Shown: positions 9,030 to 15,922 of the stretch, in pieces | How the letters are laid out: each line of letters starts with the position of its first letter | Numbering within the stretch: the first letter of the stretch is position 1 | Source of the DNA: Yinghuangia sp051388915 | Lineage (GTDB): Bacteria > Actinomycetota > Actinomycetes > Streptomycetales > Streptomycetaceae | NCBI RefSeq assembly: GCF_051388915.1 | Contig: NZ_JBPKBH010000016.1 | Coordinates: 124,001 to 188,000, forward strand | Length of the DNA stretch: 64,000 bases | Direction of reading: 5' to 3' | Made by a program: the position numbers and the translations under genes | The notes under the pieces: model-generated | Told to the model about the DNA's origin: nothing | The model's input: the letters and a program-made list of their open reading frames with translations, nothing else | Databases searched by the model: none

Positions 9030-10000
9030 GTCCCCTCCTGGAGGAGATCAGCAAGGGCAGCGACCATCCGCAGCCCTGTCCGCGGCTCCAGCCAGGCAAA
9101 CTGGCCGGACGGGTTACATTCCAGGAATATCCACTCACCCTCTGCCGTGTAGGCAAAATCGAAGGCCCCGAAGACCAACCCGAACGACCGCATGTACCGG
9201 TCGATGCACGTACGGACCCGGCCCGGAGTATCGATCACGCGGTACGCCAAGGCGTCGTAGTTGTCACGCCAATCCAGCAGCTCCGACTCGATGAGCACCG
9301 AGAAAACGCGGTCGCCGATCACGGTGGTACGGATGTCGCCTGATTTCCGCACGACTTCCTGGAACAGATGCATGGTGGAGGACACCTGCTCGTCGATCGC
9401 CTCTGCGGTCACTGGAGCCACGGCGGGGGCACACCAGTCACCGCGTACGTCCTGCCACGCCGAGCACCACAGTGGTTTGAACAGGACCGGGGCGTGTCTC
9501 TGCGCGAAGGCTTTTGCCGCCTCAGGCTCGTTCGTGACGAGCGTACGGGGAACGGAGAAGCCGCAGGCGACCGCGGACGCGAGACCGGCGGGCTTGAACT
9601 CGGCGTCCCCGATTCGATGGGGGTGGTTGACGTACAGGCACCCAGGCAGGGACGCCACGATGCCGCCAAGCCCGTAACGTGCCTGCGCCGTGGCGAACTT
9701 CGCATCCTGGGAGGACAGCGCCGGGTATGAGAACCCCGACGGTCGGCGGTAGTACAGGGCTCGGACGCGGTCCAACGCGCTGGTCCGGCTGGCGGTAGCC
9801 AACGAGCCCCGCCAGCCGACGCCTTGTCCCCCGATTTCACCGGTCACGCTCAGGGAATGAGGGAAGTCCCCGGAGTCAAAGCGCACCACGGGCACTCCGC
9901 GTCGGTGGAGTTCGAGGATGACCAGGTCCGCGGTCGAATCGTCCGCCTGCGTCACCACCCAAACCGGCCGCTCGCCATGTTCGGCCGTACCGCCGGTCAT
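9026..10000 (-). CDS. ATP-grasp ribosomal peptide maturase (graspetide ligase, TgmB-like)
   Basis: 324 residues. The N-terminal pre-ATP-grasp domain (VWVVTQADDSTADLVILEL, then VVRFDSGDFP) is followed by the ATP-grasp fold with VLFKPLWCSAW and the C-terminal metal/nucleotide motif FLECNPSGQFAWLE. Such ligases activate Asp/Glu side chains as acyl-phosphates and join them to Thr/Ser or Lys side chains of a precursor peptide, giving ester or amide macrocycles. The start ATG 10000 overlaps the stop of the precursor gene (ATGA), and the stop overlaps the methyltransferase start in the same way. This strict coupling matches the TgmA/TgmB gene pair. Confidence 0.92.
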   Translation of the reverse strand: MTGGTAEHGERPVWVVTQADDSTADLVILELHRRGVPVVRFDSGDFPHSLSVTGEIGGQGVGWRGSLATASRTSALDRVRALYYRRPSGFSYPALSSQDAKFATAQARYGLGGIVASLPGCLYVNHPHRIGDAEFKPAGLASAVACGFSVPRTLVTNEPEAAKAFAQRHAPVLFKPLWCSAWQDVRGDWCAPAVAPVTAEAIDEQVSSTMHLFQEVVRKSGDIRTTVIGDRVFSVLIESELLDWRDNYDALAYRVIDTPGRVRTCIDRYMRSFGLVFGAFDFAYTAEGEWIFLECNPSGQFAWLEPRTGLRMVAALADLLQEGT

Positions 10001-10296
10001 TGGTCGTTGTCGCTGGTGGAGTCCGCGTCCATTCCGGCGTTCTGCCCGTCCCCCTGGCTCGTCTTCGTGCTCTCCTTCGTGCCGGTGGACGTACCGTGCT
10101 TGGGCATCTCCATCACTCGTCCGCGCGCGTCGAGGAACCGACCGGCCTGCGTTACCGGGTCGATCGCCACCGAGGCGTAGTCCACACTCCCGTGGTTCGG
10201 GTAGGGCCGCATCATGCGCAGGGCCCAAGGGATGTGCGTTTGGACGTTGCGCGATTGGGCTGGACCGGCAGGGAGCCGGTCAGAGTGCCTGAACAT
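9997..10296 (-). CDS. Graspetide precursor peptide (TgmA-like)
   Basis: 99 residues. The conserved leader block PWALRMMRPYP is at residues 23-33 and the segment DYASVAIDPVTQ at 39-50. A KHGTSTGT block (66-73) then begins a core rich in Thr/Ser, Glu/Asp, Gly and Gln that runs to the C-terminus (99). These are hallmarks of the putative ATP-grasp-modified RiPP family. Core Thr/Ser and Lys residues are possible donors, and Glu75, Asp83, Asp90, Asp92, Asp96 and Asp98 possible acceptors. Asp83-Gly84 is the only Asp-Gly pair and a natural aspartimide site. ATG 10296 has AGGAGG five bases upstream. The stop is fused to the ligase start. Confidence 0.9.
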   Translation of the reverse strand: MFRHSDRLPAGPAQSRNVQTHIPWALRMMRPYPNHGSVDYASVAIDPVTQAGRFLDARGRVMEMPKHGTSTGTKESTKTSQGDGQNAGMDADSTSDNDQ

Positions 10297-10336
10297 CAGT
10301 TCCTCCTTCGTGATTGCTTTCCATCCAACCAGCGTG

Positions 10337-10558
10337 TCAATGAAGGGAGTTCATGTCGCCGACCTCGGGTTTGCGGCATTGGGGGCAGGTACAGGGGGGC
10401 CAGCGGAGGGGGTGGGTGGGGAGGGTTAGGGGGTCGCGGGGGCGGACTACGTGGGATTGCGGGCCCAGGGGGTGGACTTGGCCGTTCGCTGCTGCGACGT
10501 AGGTCGTGATCGTCATGCGGCTTTCGCGGCGTCGCCCTCGGTCGTCCTGACCGCCCAT
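10337..10558 (-). CDS. Small CxCPxC protein upstream of the graspetide precursor
   Basis: 73 residues. No signal peptide is seen; the C-terminal part carries RWPPCTCPQCRKPE, a CxCPxC cluster that could bind zinc or be redox active. ATG 10558 is preferred because GGAGGTG lies six bases upstream; an internal ATG at 10516 lacks a good site. Small proteins with a WPPCxCPxC tail recur beside XRE/DUF397 regulators in Streptomyces, from memory; no function is known to me. Only 40 bases separate it from the graspetide precursor on the same strand, so it may be the first gene of that operon. Confidence 0.65.
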   Translation of the reverse strand: MGGQDDRGRRRESRMTITTYVAAANGQVHPLGPQSHVVRPRDPLTLPTHPLRWPPCTCPQCRKPEVGDMNSLH

Positions 10559-10575
10559 TGCCCACCTCCGAGTGA

Positions 10576-10598
10576 CTGTTCCGCTACTCAGCGAACAG
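10576..10598. promoter_or_regulatory. Imperfect palindrome in the CxCPxC / XRE divergent spacer
   Basis: CTGTTCCGCT and AGCGAACAG face each other across a short spacer, with one extra C in the left arm. The site lies 18-40 bases upstream of the CxCPxC start (10558) and 63-85 bases upstream of the XRE start. It could be an operator for the adjacent XRE regulator. Confidence 0.35.
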
Positions 10599-10660
10599 GT
10601 TGGGCGGTACGTTGGGAACGGTAGGGCGTTCAACAAGCTCAACTGGGAGACGTGCGAACG

Positions 10661-11485
10661 ATGCCTGCGGCAAAGGAACTTGACCCTGAAGCGTCAATGT
10701 GGGCGCTGTTCGGTGCGCACCTGCGGTTTTACCGCCAGAGGGCCGAGTTGACCCAGGCCCGGCTGGGAACCGAGCTGCATGCAACAGGCTCCTTTGTTGG
10801 ACAGATTGAGACGGCGGAGCGACGGCCGCACGAGGAGTTCGTCGCGCAACTCGACGAACGGCTGGACGCCAAAGGGTTGTTGATCGCGACAGCCGTGCAC
10901 GCCGCGAAGCTCACCGATGACCAGCCGGGATGGTTCGACACCTTCGCCAACGCGGAGGCGGCGTCGCGCAGGATCCGCACCTTTCAGCCGCAGGTCATCC
11001 CCGGGTTGCTCCAGTGCGAGGAGTACATGCGCACGCTACTGAGCCGCGCGCGGGTTCCGCACGGGACCATCGACAAATGGGTGGCACGGCGACTCGCGCG
11101 CAAGAGCGTCCTCACCAAGGAGGATGCGCCCGAGTATTGGGCGGTGGTCGATGAGGCGGCGTTGCTGCGACTGTGCACGAACCAGGCTGTAGCCAAAGTC
11201 CAGGTCACGCACTTGCTCGACGTGATCGCGCTGAACAACGTCATTCTGGAAATGGTCCCCATGGAGGCGGGCTTGCACGCCTGCATGGATGGCGCGTTTG
11301 TGTTGCTCACGGTGCCTGGCAAAGGTGAATGCACCTATGCCGAGGGGACGTTCGAGGGACGCATGTCTAGTGATCAGTTGGGCGTGGCCGAGGTCCAGCG
11401 CCGTTACGATCTGCTTCGAGCTGACACGCTGTCACCTGAGCGGACACGACAGCACCTGCGAGACCTCTTGGAGGGCATGGCATGA
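10661..11485 (+). CDS. XRE-family regulator with DUF5753 domain
   Basis: 274 residues from ATG 10661 (an in-frame GTG lies at 10652; GGGAGA at 10645-10650 could serve either). The N-terminal helix-turn-helix spans about residues 10-65 (LRFYRQRAELTQARLGTEL, FVGQIETAERRP). The DUF5753 C-terminal domain has the usual FQPQVIPGLLQCEEYMRTLL block. These proteins pair with a small DUF397 partner, encoded immediately downstream with an ATGA overlap, as in BldB/WhiJ-like systems. Family pairs are thought to act as repressor/antagonist in development or antibiotic control. It diverges from the graspetide cluster and could regulate it. Confidence 0.9.
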   Translation: MPAAKELDPEASMWALFGAHLRFYRQRAELTQARLGTELHATGSFVGQIETAERRPHEEFVAQLDERLDAKGLLIATAVHAAKLTDDQPGWFDTFANAEAASRRIRTFQPQVIPGLLQCEEYMRTLLSRARVPHGTIDKWVARRLARKSVLTKEDAPEYWAVVDEAALLRLCTNQAVAKVQVTHLLDVIALNNVILEMVPMEAGLHACMDGAFVLLTVPGKGECTYAEGTFEGRMSSDQLGVAEVQRRYDLLRADTLSPERTRQHLRDLLEGMA

Positions 11486-11670
11486 CCGAAGCACCTTCCC
11501 CGCGGGCATGGCGGAAGTCGTCCTACAGCGGGCAGCAGGGGGGCGATTGCGTCGAGGTGGCGCCGCTCGGCGGTGTGGTCGGGACGCGCGACTCCAAGGA
11601 CGTTTCGCGTGGCCACCTCGTCCTGCGGCCCGAGGCATGGGTGGCGCTCACAGGGGTGTTGAAGGGCTGA
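11482..11670 (+). CDS. DUF397 protein, partner of the XRE regulator
   Basis: 62 residues with the complete family signature: WRKSSYSGQQGGDCVEVA, then VGTRDSKD and a closing WVALTGVLKG. It starts at an ATG overlapping the XRE stop (ATGA), so it is translationally coupled. DUF397 proteins are small acidic cytosolic factors that modulate their cognate XRE/DUF5753 regulator. It is followed directly by a strong hairpin. Confidence 0.92.
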   Translation: MTEAPSPRAWRKSSYSGQQGGDCVEVAPLGGVVGTRDSKDVSRGHLVLRPEAWVALTGVLKG

Positions 11671-11679
11671 CCAAAGCAC

Positions 11680-11732
11680 AGCAACGGCCCCTGGTGATCC
11701 GAGGAAACTCGGGTCTGCCAGGGGCCGTTGCT
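11680..11732. terminator. Bidirectional hairpin terminator between DUF397 and the ABC permease
   Basis: A perfect 15-bp inverted repeat (11680-11694 with 11718-11732, AGCAACGGCCCCTGG arm) encloses a second stem, GATCCGAG with CTCGGGTC, closed by a GAAA tetraloop. Almost the whole 53 bases is paired. It lies between convergent genes, 9 bases after the DUF397 stop and 15 bases before the permease stop. Confidence 0.88.
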
Positions 11733-11747
11733 TACCAGCGAAAGCGA

Positions 11748-12614
11748 TCAGGCGGTTGCGGAGCGGTACTTGCGTACTGCGAGGGTGCGGAAGACGACGA
11801 TGATCAACAGCGACCACAGGAGCGACGCCCAGACGGGGTGCTCCATGGGCCATGCATTCGACTCCGACACGCCTGGGTTGCCGAAGAGAACGCGGCCCGC
11901 CTGCACTGTCGCGCTGAAGGGGTTCCAGTCGGCGATGTGCTGGAGCCACGACGGCATTCCGGCCGTGGGCACGAACGCGTTCGACACGAAGGTCAGCGGG
12001 AACAGCCAGATGAGGCCGGCTGAGGTCGCGGCTTCCGGAGTGCGCACGGACAGGCCGATCAGGGCGCCGATCCAGGTGAACGAGTAGCCCAGCAGCAGCA
12101 TCAGGCCGATCGCGCCCAGCGCCTTCGGCAGGCCCTCGTGAATGCGCCAGCCCACCAGCACCGCAACCACGATCAGCACGGCCATCGTGAGCGCCGTCTG
12201 CACGAGGTCGGCGATCGTACGCCCCGTCAGCACCGCCCCGCGGGCCATCGGCAGGGAGCGGAAGCGGTCGATGAGGCCCTTGGTCATGTCCTCCGCAATA
12301 CCGGCGCTCGAACCGGCGGTGGCGAAGGTGACCGTCTGGGCGAAGATGCCCGCCATCAGGAACTCGCGGAACATCTTCGGGTCGGTCGACCCGTCGACGT
12401 TGATCGAGCCGCCGAAGACGTACGCGAACAGCAGCACGAACATGACCGGCTGGATGAGCCCGAAGATGACGATCTCGGGAATCCGCTTCATCCGGATCAG
12501 GTTCCGGCGCGCGATGACCAGCGAGTCGTGCACCGACTGCGCGATGCCGCCACGTGGCTTGGGCGCCATGGTCTGCGGCGAGATCGAGGGTTTCGCCACG
12601 GCGTCGGTGGTCAT
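11748..12614 (-). CDS. ABC-2 type transporter permease (DrrB-like)
   Basis: 288 residues. A cytoplasmic N-terminus precedes six predicted membrane segments, including VIFGLIQPVMFVLLFAYVFG and LTMAVLIVVAVLVG. The conserved block between helices, IAEDMTKGLIDRFRSLPMAR, is typical of ABC-2 export permeases of the daunorubicin-resistance DrrB group. Its ATG overlaps the stop of the upstream ATPase gene (12611-12614), so the two subunits form one transporter. The substrate cannot be read from sequence; lipid or drug-like molecules are usual. Confidence 0.92.
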   Translation of the reverse strand: MTTDAVAKPSISPQTMAPKPRGGIAQSVHDSLVIARRNLIRMKRIPEIVIFGLIQPVMFVLLFAYVFGGSINVDGSTDPKMFREFLMAGIFAQTVTFATAGSSAGIAEDMTKGLIDRFRSLPMARGAVLTGRTIADLVQTALTMAVLIVVAVLVGWRIHEGLPKALGAIGLMLLLGYSFTWIGALIGLSVRTPEAATSAGLIWLFPLTFVSNAFVPTAGMPSWLQHIADWNPFSATVQAGRVLFGNPGVSESNAWPMEHPVWASLLWSLLIIVVFRTLAVRKYRSATA

Positions 12615-13645
12615 CGTGCGGCGTCCTTCCGGTTCTGTGCGGTCGAGCCGGCGGTACGGCCGTCCGCGCCGTCGTTCTCCTCGTCGCCGCCGTTCTGGTC
12701 GGCTTCCTCGGCGTGGTGCCCGGTGAGCGAGATGAACACGTCGTCGAGGGTCGGGCGGCGCAGCCCGATGTCGTCGATCTCGATGCCCCGCTGGTCGAGT
12801 TCGCGGATGACCTCGGCGAGCAGCTTCGCGCCGCCCTGCACCGGGATTGTCAGGCGCCGGGTGTGCTGGTCGACCGACACGCCGTCGCGGCTGAACCCGC
12901 GCAGCACCTCGGTCGCGGTGTCGATCAGCTCGCGGTCGTGCACGACCACCTCGACGCGCTCGCCGCCCGTCTGGGCCTTGAGCTGGTCAGCGGTGCCGCG
13001 TGCGATCACCTTGCCGTGGTCGACCACCATGATGTCGTGCGCGAGATGGTCGGCCTCCTCCAGATACTGCGTGGTCAGCAGCAGCGTGGTGCCGTCCGCG
13101 ACGAGGTTCTGGATGACGTCCCACAGCGCGAGGCGGTTGCGCGGGTCGAGGCCGGTGGTCGGCTCGTCCATGAACATCACGGGCGGCCGGACGACCAGCG
13201 CCGCGGCCAGGTCGAGCCTCCGCCGCATACCGCCGGAGTACGTCTTGGCCGGACGGTCGGCCGCGTCCGCGAGGTTGAACCACTCCAGCAGCTCACCCGC
13301 GCGCGCCTTCGAGTCCTTCGCGCTCATCTGGTAGAGCTCGCCGACCATCTGGAGGTTCTCACGCCCCGTCAGATACTCGTCCACGGCGGCGAACTGGCCG
13401 GACAGCCCGATCGAGCGCCGCACCTGGTTCGGCTGCTTGACGACGTCGAAACCGGCCACCGTCGCGCGGCCGGAGTCCGGGGTCAGCAGCGTCGTGAGCA
13501 CCCGCACGGTCGTGGTCTTGCCGGCCCCGTTCGGCCCGAGGAGGCCGAGCACGGTCCCCGTCGGCACATTGAGATCGACGCCGTCGAGCGCCCGTACGTC
13601 ACCGAAGGTCTTGACCAGACCTTCGGCGATGATCGCGTCCTGCAT
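12611..13645 (-). CDS. ABC transporter ATP-binding protein (DrrA-like, daunorubicin-resistance family)
   Basis: 344 residues. Walker A GPNGAGKTT, signature YSGGMRRRLDLA, Walker B VMFMDEPTTGLDP and the H-loop region LLTTQYLEEAD are all present. After the nucleotide-binding domain there is the DrrA-type C-terminal domain (about residues 220-320) ending in the LRRPTLDDVFISLTGH signature. A charged tail (DQNGGDEENDGADG) closes the protein. It is coupled to the permease by a 4-base overlap. It probably exports a hydrophobic compound, either as self-resistance or as housekeeping lipid export. Confidence 0.93.
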   Translation of the reverse strand: MQDAIIAEGLVKTFGDVRALDGVDLNVPTGTVLGLLGPNGAGKTTTVRVLTTLLTPDSGRATVAGFDVVKQPNQVRRSIGLSGQFAAVDEYLTGRENLQMVGELYQMSAKDSKARAGELLEWFNLADAADRPAKTYSGGMRRRLDLAAALVVRPPVMFMDEPTTGLDPRNRLALWDVIQNLVADGTTLLLTTQYLEEADHLAHDIMVVDHGKVIARGTADQLKAQTGGERVEVVVHDRELIDTATEVLRGFSRDGVSVDQHTRRLTIPVQGGAKLLAEVIRELDQRGIEIDDIGLRRPTLDDVFISLTGHHAEEADQNGGDEENDGADGRTAGSTAQNRKDAAR

Positions 13646-14011
13646 GTCGTTGGATCACTCCTCGGGCGGTGTTCCGCTGCGGTCGTGAAGGGGGCACGGG
13701 GCCGGATCGGCGGCCGTCACGACCGGACGGGTATCCGATCTTGTGCGTGTCGCTTTCCACCCTGCCGCGCGGCCCGAACCCGCGCGACCGGTTTTCCTCC
13801 CGGCCACGGGACGACACCAGCCAAGCAAAGCGCACTGACACAGCGTGAGGGCAAGATCAGGCCGCGGACGCCCGAACGTGTCGGACGGGGCACGCGCGCA
13901 AAAACTCTGGGCCGGGTGCGCGGTCCCAGACAAGGACGGCGCCGAGCATCCGGCACCGCACGTCCAGCACCGCACGTCCAGCGCCGAACTTGCGGCCCGC
14001 TCACCCGAGCC
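13646..14011. other. Intergenic spacer between ilvA and the DrrAB-like genes
   Basis: No credible gene is seen. Around 13955-13985 the block CCGCACGTCCAGCACCG is partly repeated in tandem. A promoter for the ABC pair is expected here on the minus strand, but no clear hexamers stand out. Confidence 0.5.
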
Positions 14012-15250
14012 TCACGCCTCCGTAACCGGATACCCCGCCTCCGTCATCGCCGCGATCACCTCGCGGCAGTGCTCGACCCCCTTGGTCTCCAACTGGAGTT
14101 CGACCTCCACCTCGCCCAGTTGCAGCGAGGCGTCGGTGCGCACGTGCGTCACGTTGCCGACGTTGGCGTCCGTCGCCGCCAATTCAGCCAGCAGCGTCGC
14201 GAGCGCGCCGGGGCGGTCGGGGATGCGTACCCGCAGCGACAGGTACCGCCCGGCCGCCGCCAGGCCGTGCCGTAGCACGCGCAGCATCAGCAGCGGGTCG
14301 ACGTTCCCGCCCGACAGGACCGCGACCACAGGTGGCTCGATAGTGACGTACGACTGCGACCCGCCCGCCTCCAGAAGCGCCGCCACCGACGCCGCACCGG
14401 CCGGTTCCACGACCAGCTTGGCGCGTTCCATGCACAGCAGCAGCGCCTGCGACAGCGATTCCTCGCCGACCGTGCGCACCCCGTCCACCAGTTCGCTGAT
14501 CAGCGCGAACGGCACGTCGCCGGGACGGCCCACCGCGATGCCGTCCGCCATCGTCGTCGCCGACGGCAGCGCGACCGGGTGGCCCGCCGCCAGCGAGGGC
14601 GGGTACGCGGCGGCGGAGGCCGCCTGCACGCCGATCACCCGGATGTCCGGGCGCAGCGCCTTGACCGCGACGGCGACGCCCGCGAGCAGCCCGCCGCCGC
14701 CCGTGCCGACGAGGATCGTGCGCACCTCCGGGCACTGCTCCAGGATCTCCAGGCCGACCGTGCCCTGGCCTGCGACGATGTCCTCGTGGTCGAAGGGGTG
14801 GATGAAGACCGCGCCGGTGGCCTCGGCGTACGCCTCGGCGGCGGCCAGGCAGTGTTCGACGGTGGTGCCCTCCAGCAGCACCTCGGCGCCGTAGCCGCGC
14901 GTCGCGGCGATCTTCGGCAGCGGCGCCCCGCCCGGCATGAAGACCGTGGACCGTACACCCAGCAACTGCGCAGCGAGCGCGACACCCTGCGCGTGGTTCC
15001 CGGCGCTGGCCGCGACGACGCCGCGCGCCCGCTCCTCCGCGCTGAGGCCCGCGATGCGCACGTACGCCCCGCGGATCTTGAACGAGCCGGTGCGCTGGAG
15101 GTTCTCGCACTTGAGGTAGACGGGGCCGCCGATGCGCTCGGTCAGCGCGCGGCAGCCCGCGAGGGGTGTGGTCCGGGCGACTCCGTCGAGCAGTTTGTGC
15201 GCGACGCGGATGTCGTCCAGTGAGACCGACTGGGGTGAGGGCGAACTCAT
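14012..15250 (-). CDS. ilvA: Threonine ammonia-lyase (threonine dehydratase)
   Basis: 412 residues. This PLP enzyme deaminates threonine to 2-oxobutanoate at the head of isoleucine synthesis, or serves catabolism. The PLP lysine is in GSFKIRGA (Lys58), the phosphate loop is VGTGGGGL, and SAGNHAQG is present. A C-terminal ACT-like domain (about residues 330-412, RIPDRPGALATLLAELAA) suggests allosteric control. Its length with a single ACT domain is closer to the biodegradative/short IlvA group than to long IlvA with two ACT domains. ATG 15250 lies only 12 bases after the stop of the upstream response-regulator gene on the same strand, which may give read-through transcription from the two-component operon. 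Confidence 0.93.
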   Translation of the reverse strand: MSSPSPQSVSLDDIRVAHKLLDGVARTTPLAGCRALTERIGGPVYLKCENLQRTGSFKIRGAYVRIAGLSAEERARGVVAASAGNHAQGVALAAQLLGVRSTVFMPGGAPLPKIAATRGYGAEVLLEGTTVEHCLAAAEAYAEATGAVFIHPFDHEDIVAGQGTVGLEILEQCPEVRTILVGTGGGGLLAGVAVAVKALRPDIRVIGVQAASAAAYPPSLAAGHPVALPSATTMADGIAVGRPGDVPFALISELVDGVRTVGEESLSQALLLCMERAKLVVEPAGAASVAALLEAGGSQSYVTIEPPVVAVLSGGNVDPLLMLRVLRHGLAAAGRYLSLRVRIPDRPGALATLLAELAATDANVGNVTHVRTDASLQLGEVEVELQLETKGVEHCREVIAAMTEAGYPVTEA

Positions 15251-15262
15251 GCCTTCAGTGTG

Positions 15263-15922
15263 TCACCGGCCGATCTTCCCCTCGCGGAGGAAGGTCAGAA
15301 CCGCCAGGACCCGCCGGTTTCCGTCCGCGCCCTGCGGGAGTTCGAGCTTTCCGAAGATGTTGCGCACGTGCGTCTCGACCGTTTTCGGACTCAAGAAGAG
15401 CTCGGCGCAGATGGCCTGGTTGGAGCGGCCCTGCGCCATCAGCGACAGCACCTCGGTCTCGCGGTCCGACAGCCCGGCCAGCGCCCCGCCGGTGCGTCGG
15501 CGGCCGAGCATGCCCGCGACCACCTCCGGGTCGACGACGACCCCGCCGTCCGCGACCGTGCGCACCGCGGCGGCGAACAGGTCGAGGTCGGTGACGCTCT
15601 CCTTGAGCAGGTAGCCGCGGCCGGGCGCGTCGCCGCCGAGCAGGCGGAGCGCGTGGTGGCCCTCGACGTACTGCGACAGCACGAGCACGCCGATGCCGGG
15701 CCGCACGGAGTCGAGCGTGACGGCGGCGTCCAGGCCCTCGGTGGTGTGCGTCGGCGGCATGCGGATGTCGACGATCGCGACGTCGGGGTGTTCGGTGCGC
15801 ACCAGCGCGACGAGCCCGTCCGGGTCGCCCGCCTGGCCGACCACGGTGAAGCCGGCCTCGGCCAGCAGGCGCGCGACGCCCTCCCGGAACAGCAGGGCGT
15901 CGTCCGCGATCACGACGCGCAC
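15263..15922 (-). CDS. NarL/FixJ-family response regulator with LuxR-type HTH
   Basis: 219 residues. The receiver domain begins VRVVIADDALLFREG, has the phospho-acceptor Asp in AIVDIRMPP and the conserved Lys in YLLKESV. The C-terminal LuxR-type HTH is LSDRETEVLSLMAQGRSN with LSPKTVETHVRNIFGKL. GTG 15922 overlaps the histidine-kinase stop by 13 bases, so it is the direct output partner of that kinase. It is the third gene of the two-component operon. Confidence 0.92.
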   Translation of the reverse strand: MRVVIADDALLFREGVARLLAEAGFTVVGQAGDPDGLVALVRTEHPDVAIVDIRMPPTHTTEGLDAAVTLDSVRPGIGVLVLSQYVEGHHALRLLGGDAPGRGYLLKESVTDLDLFAAAVRTVADGGVVVDPEVVAGMLGRRRTGGALAGLSDRETEVLSLMAQGRSNQAICAELFLSPKTVETHVRNIFGKLELPQGADGNRRVLAVLTFLREGKIGR

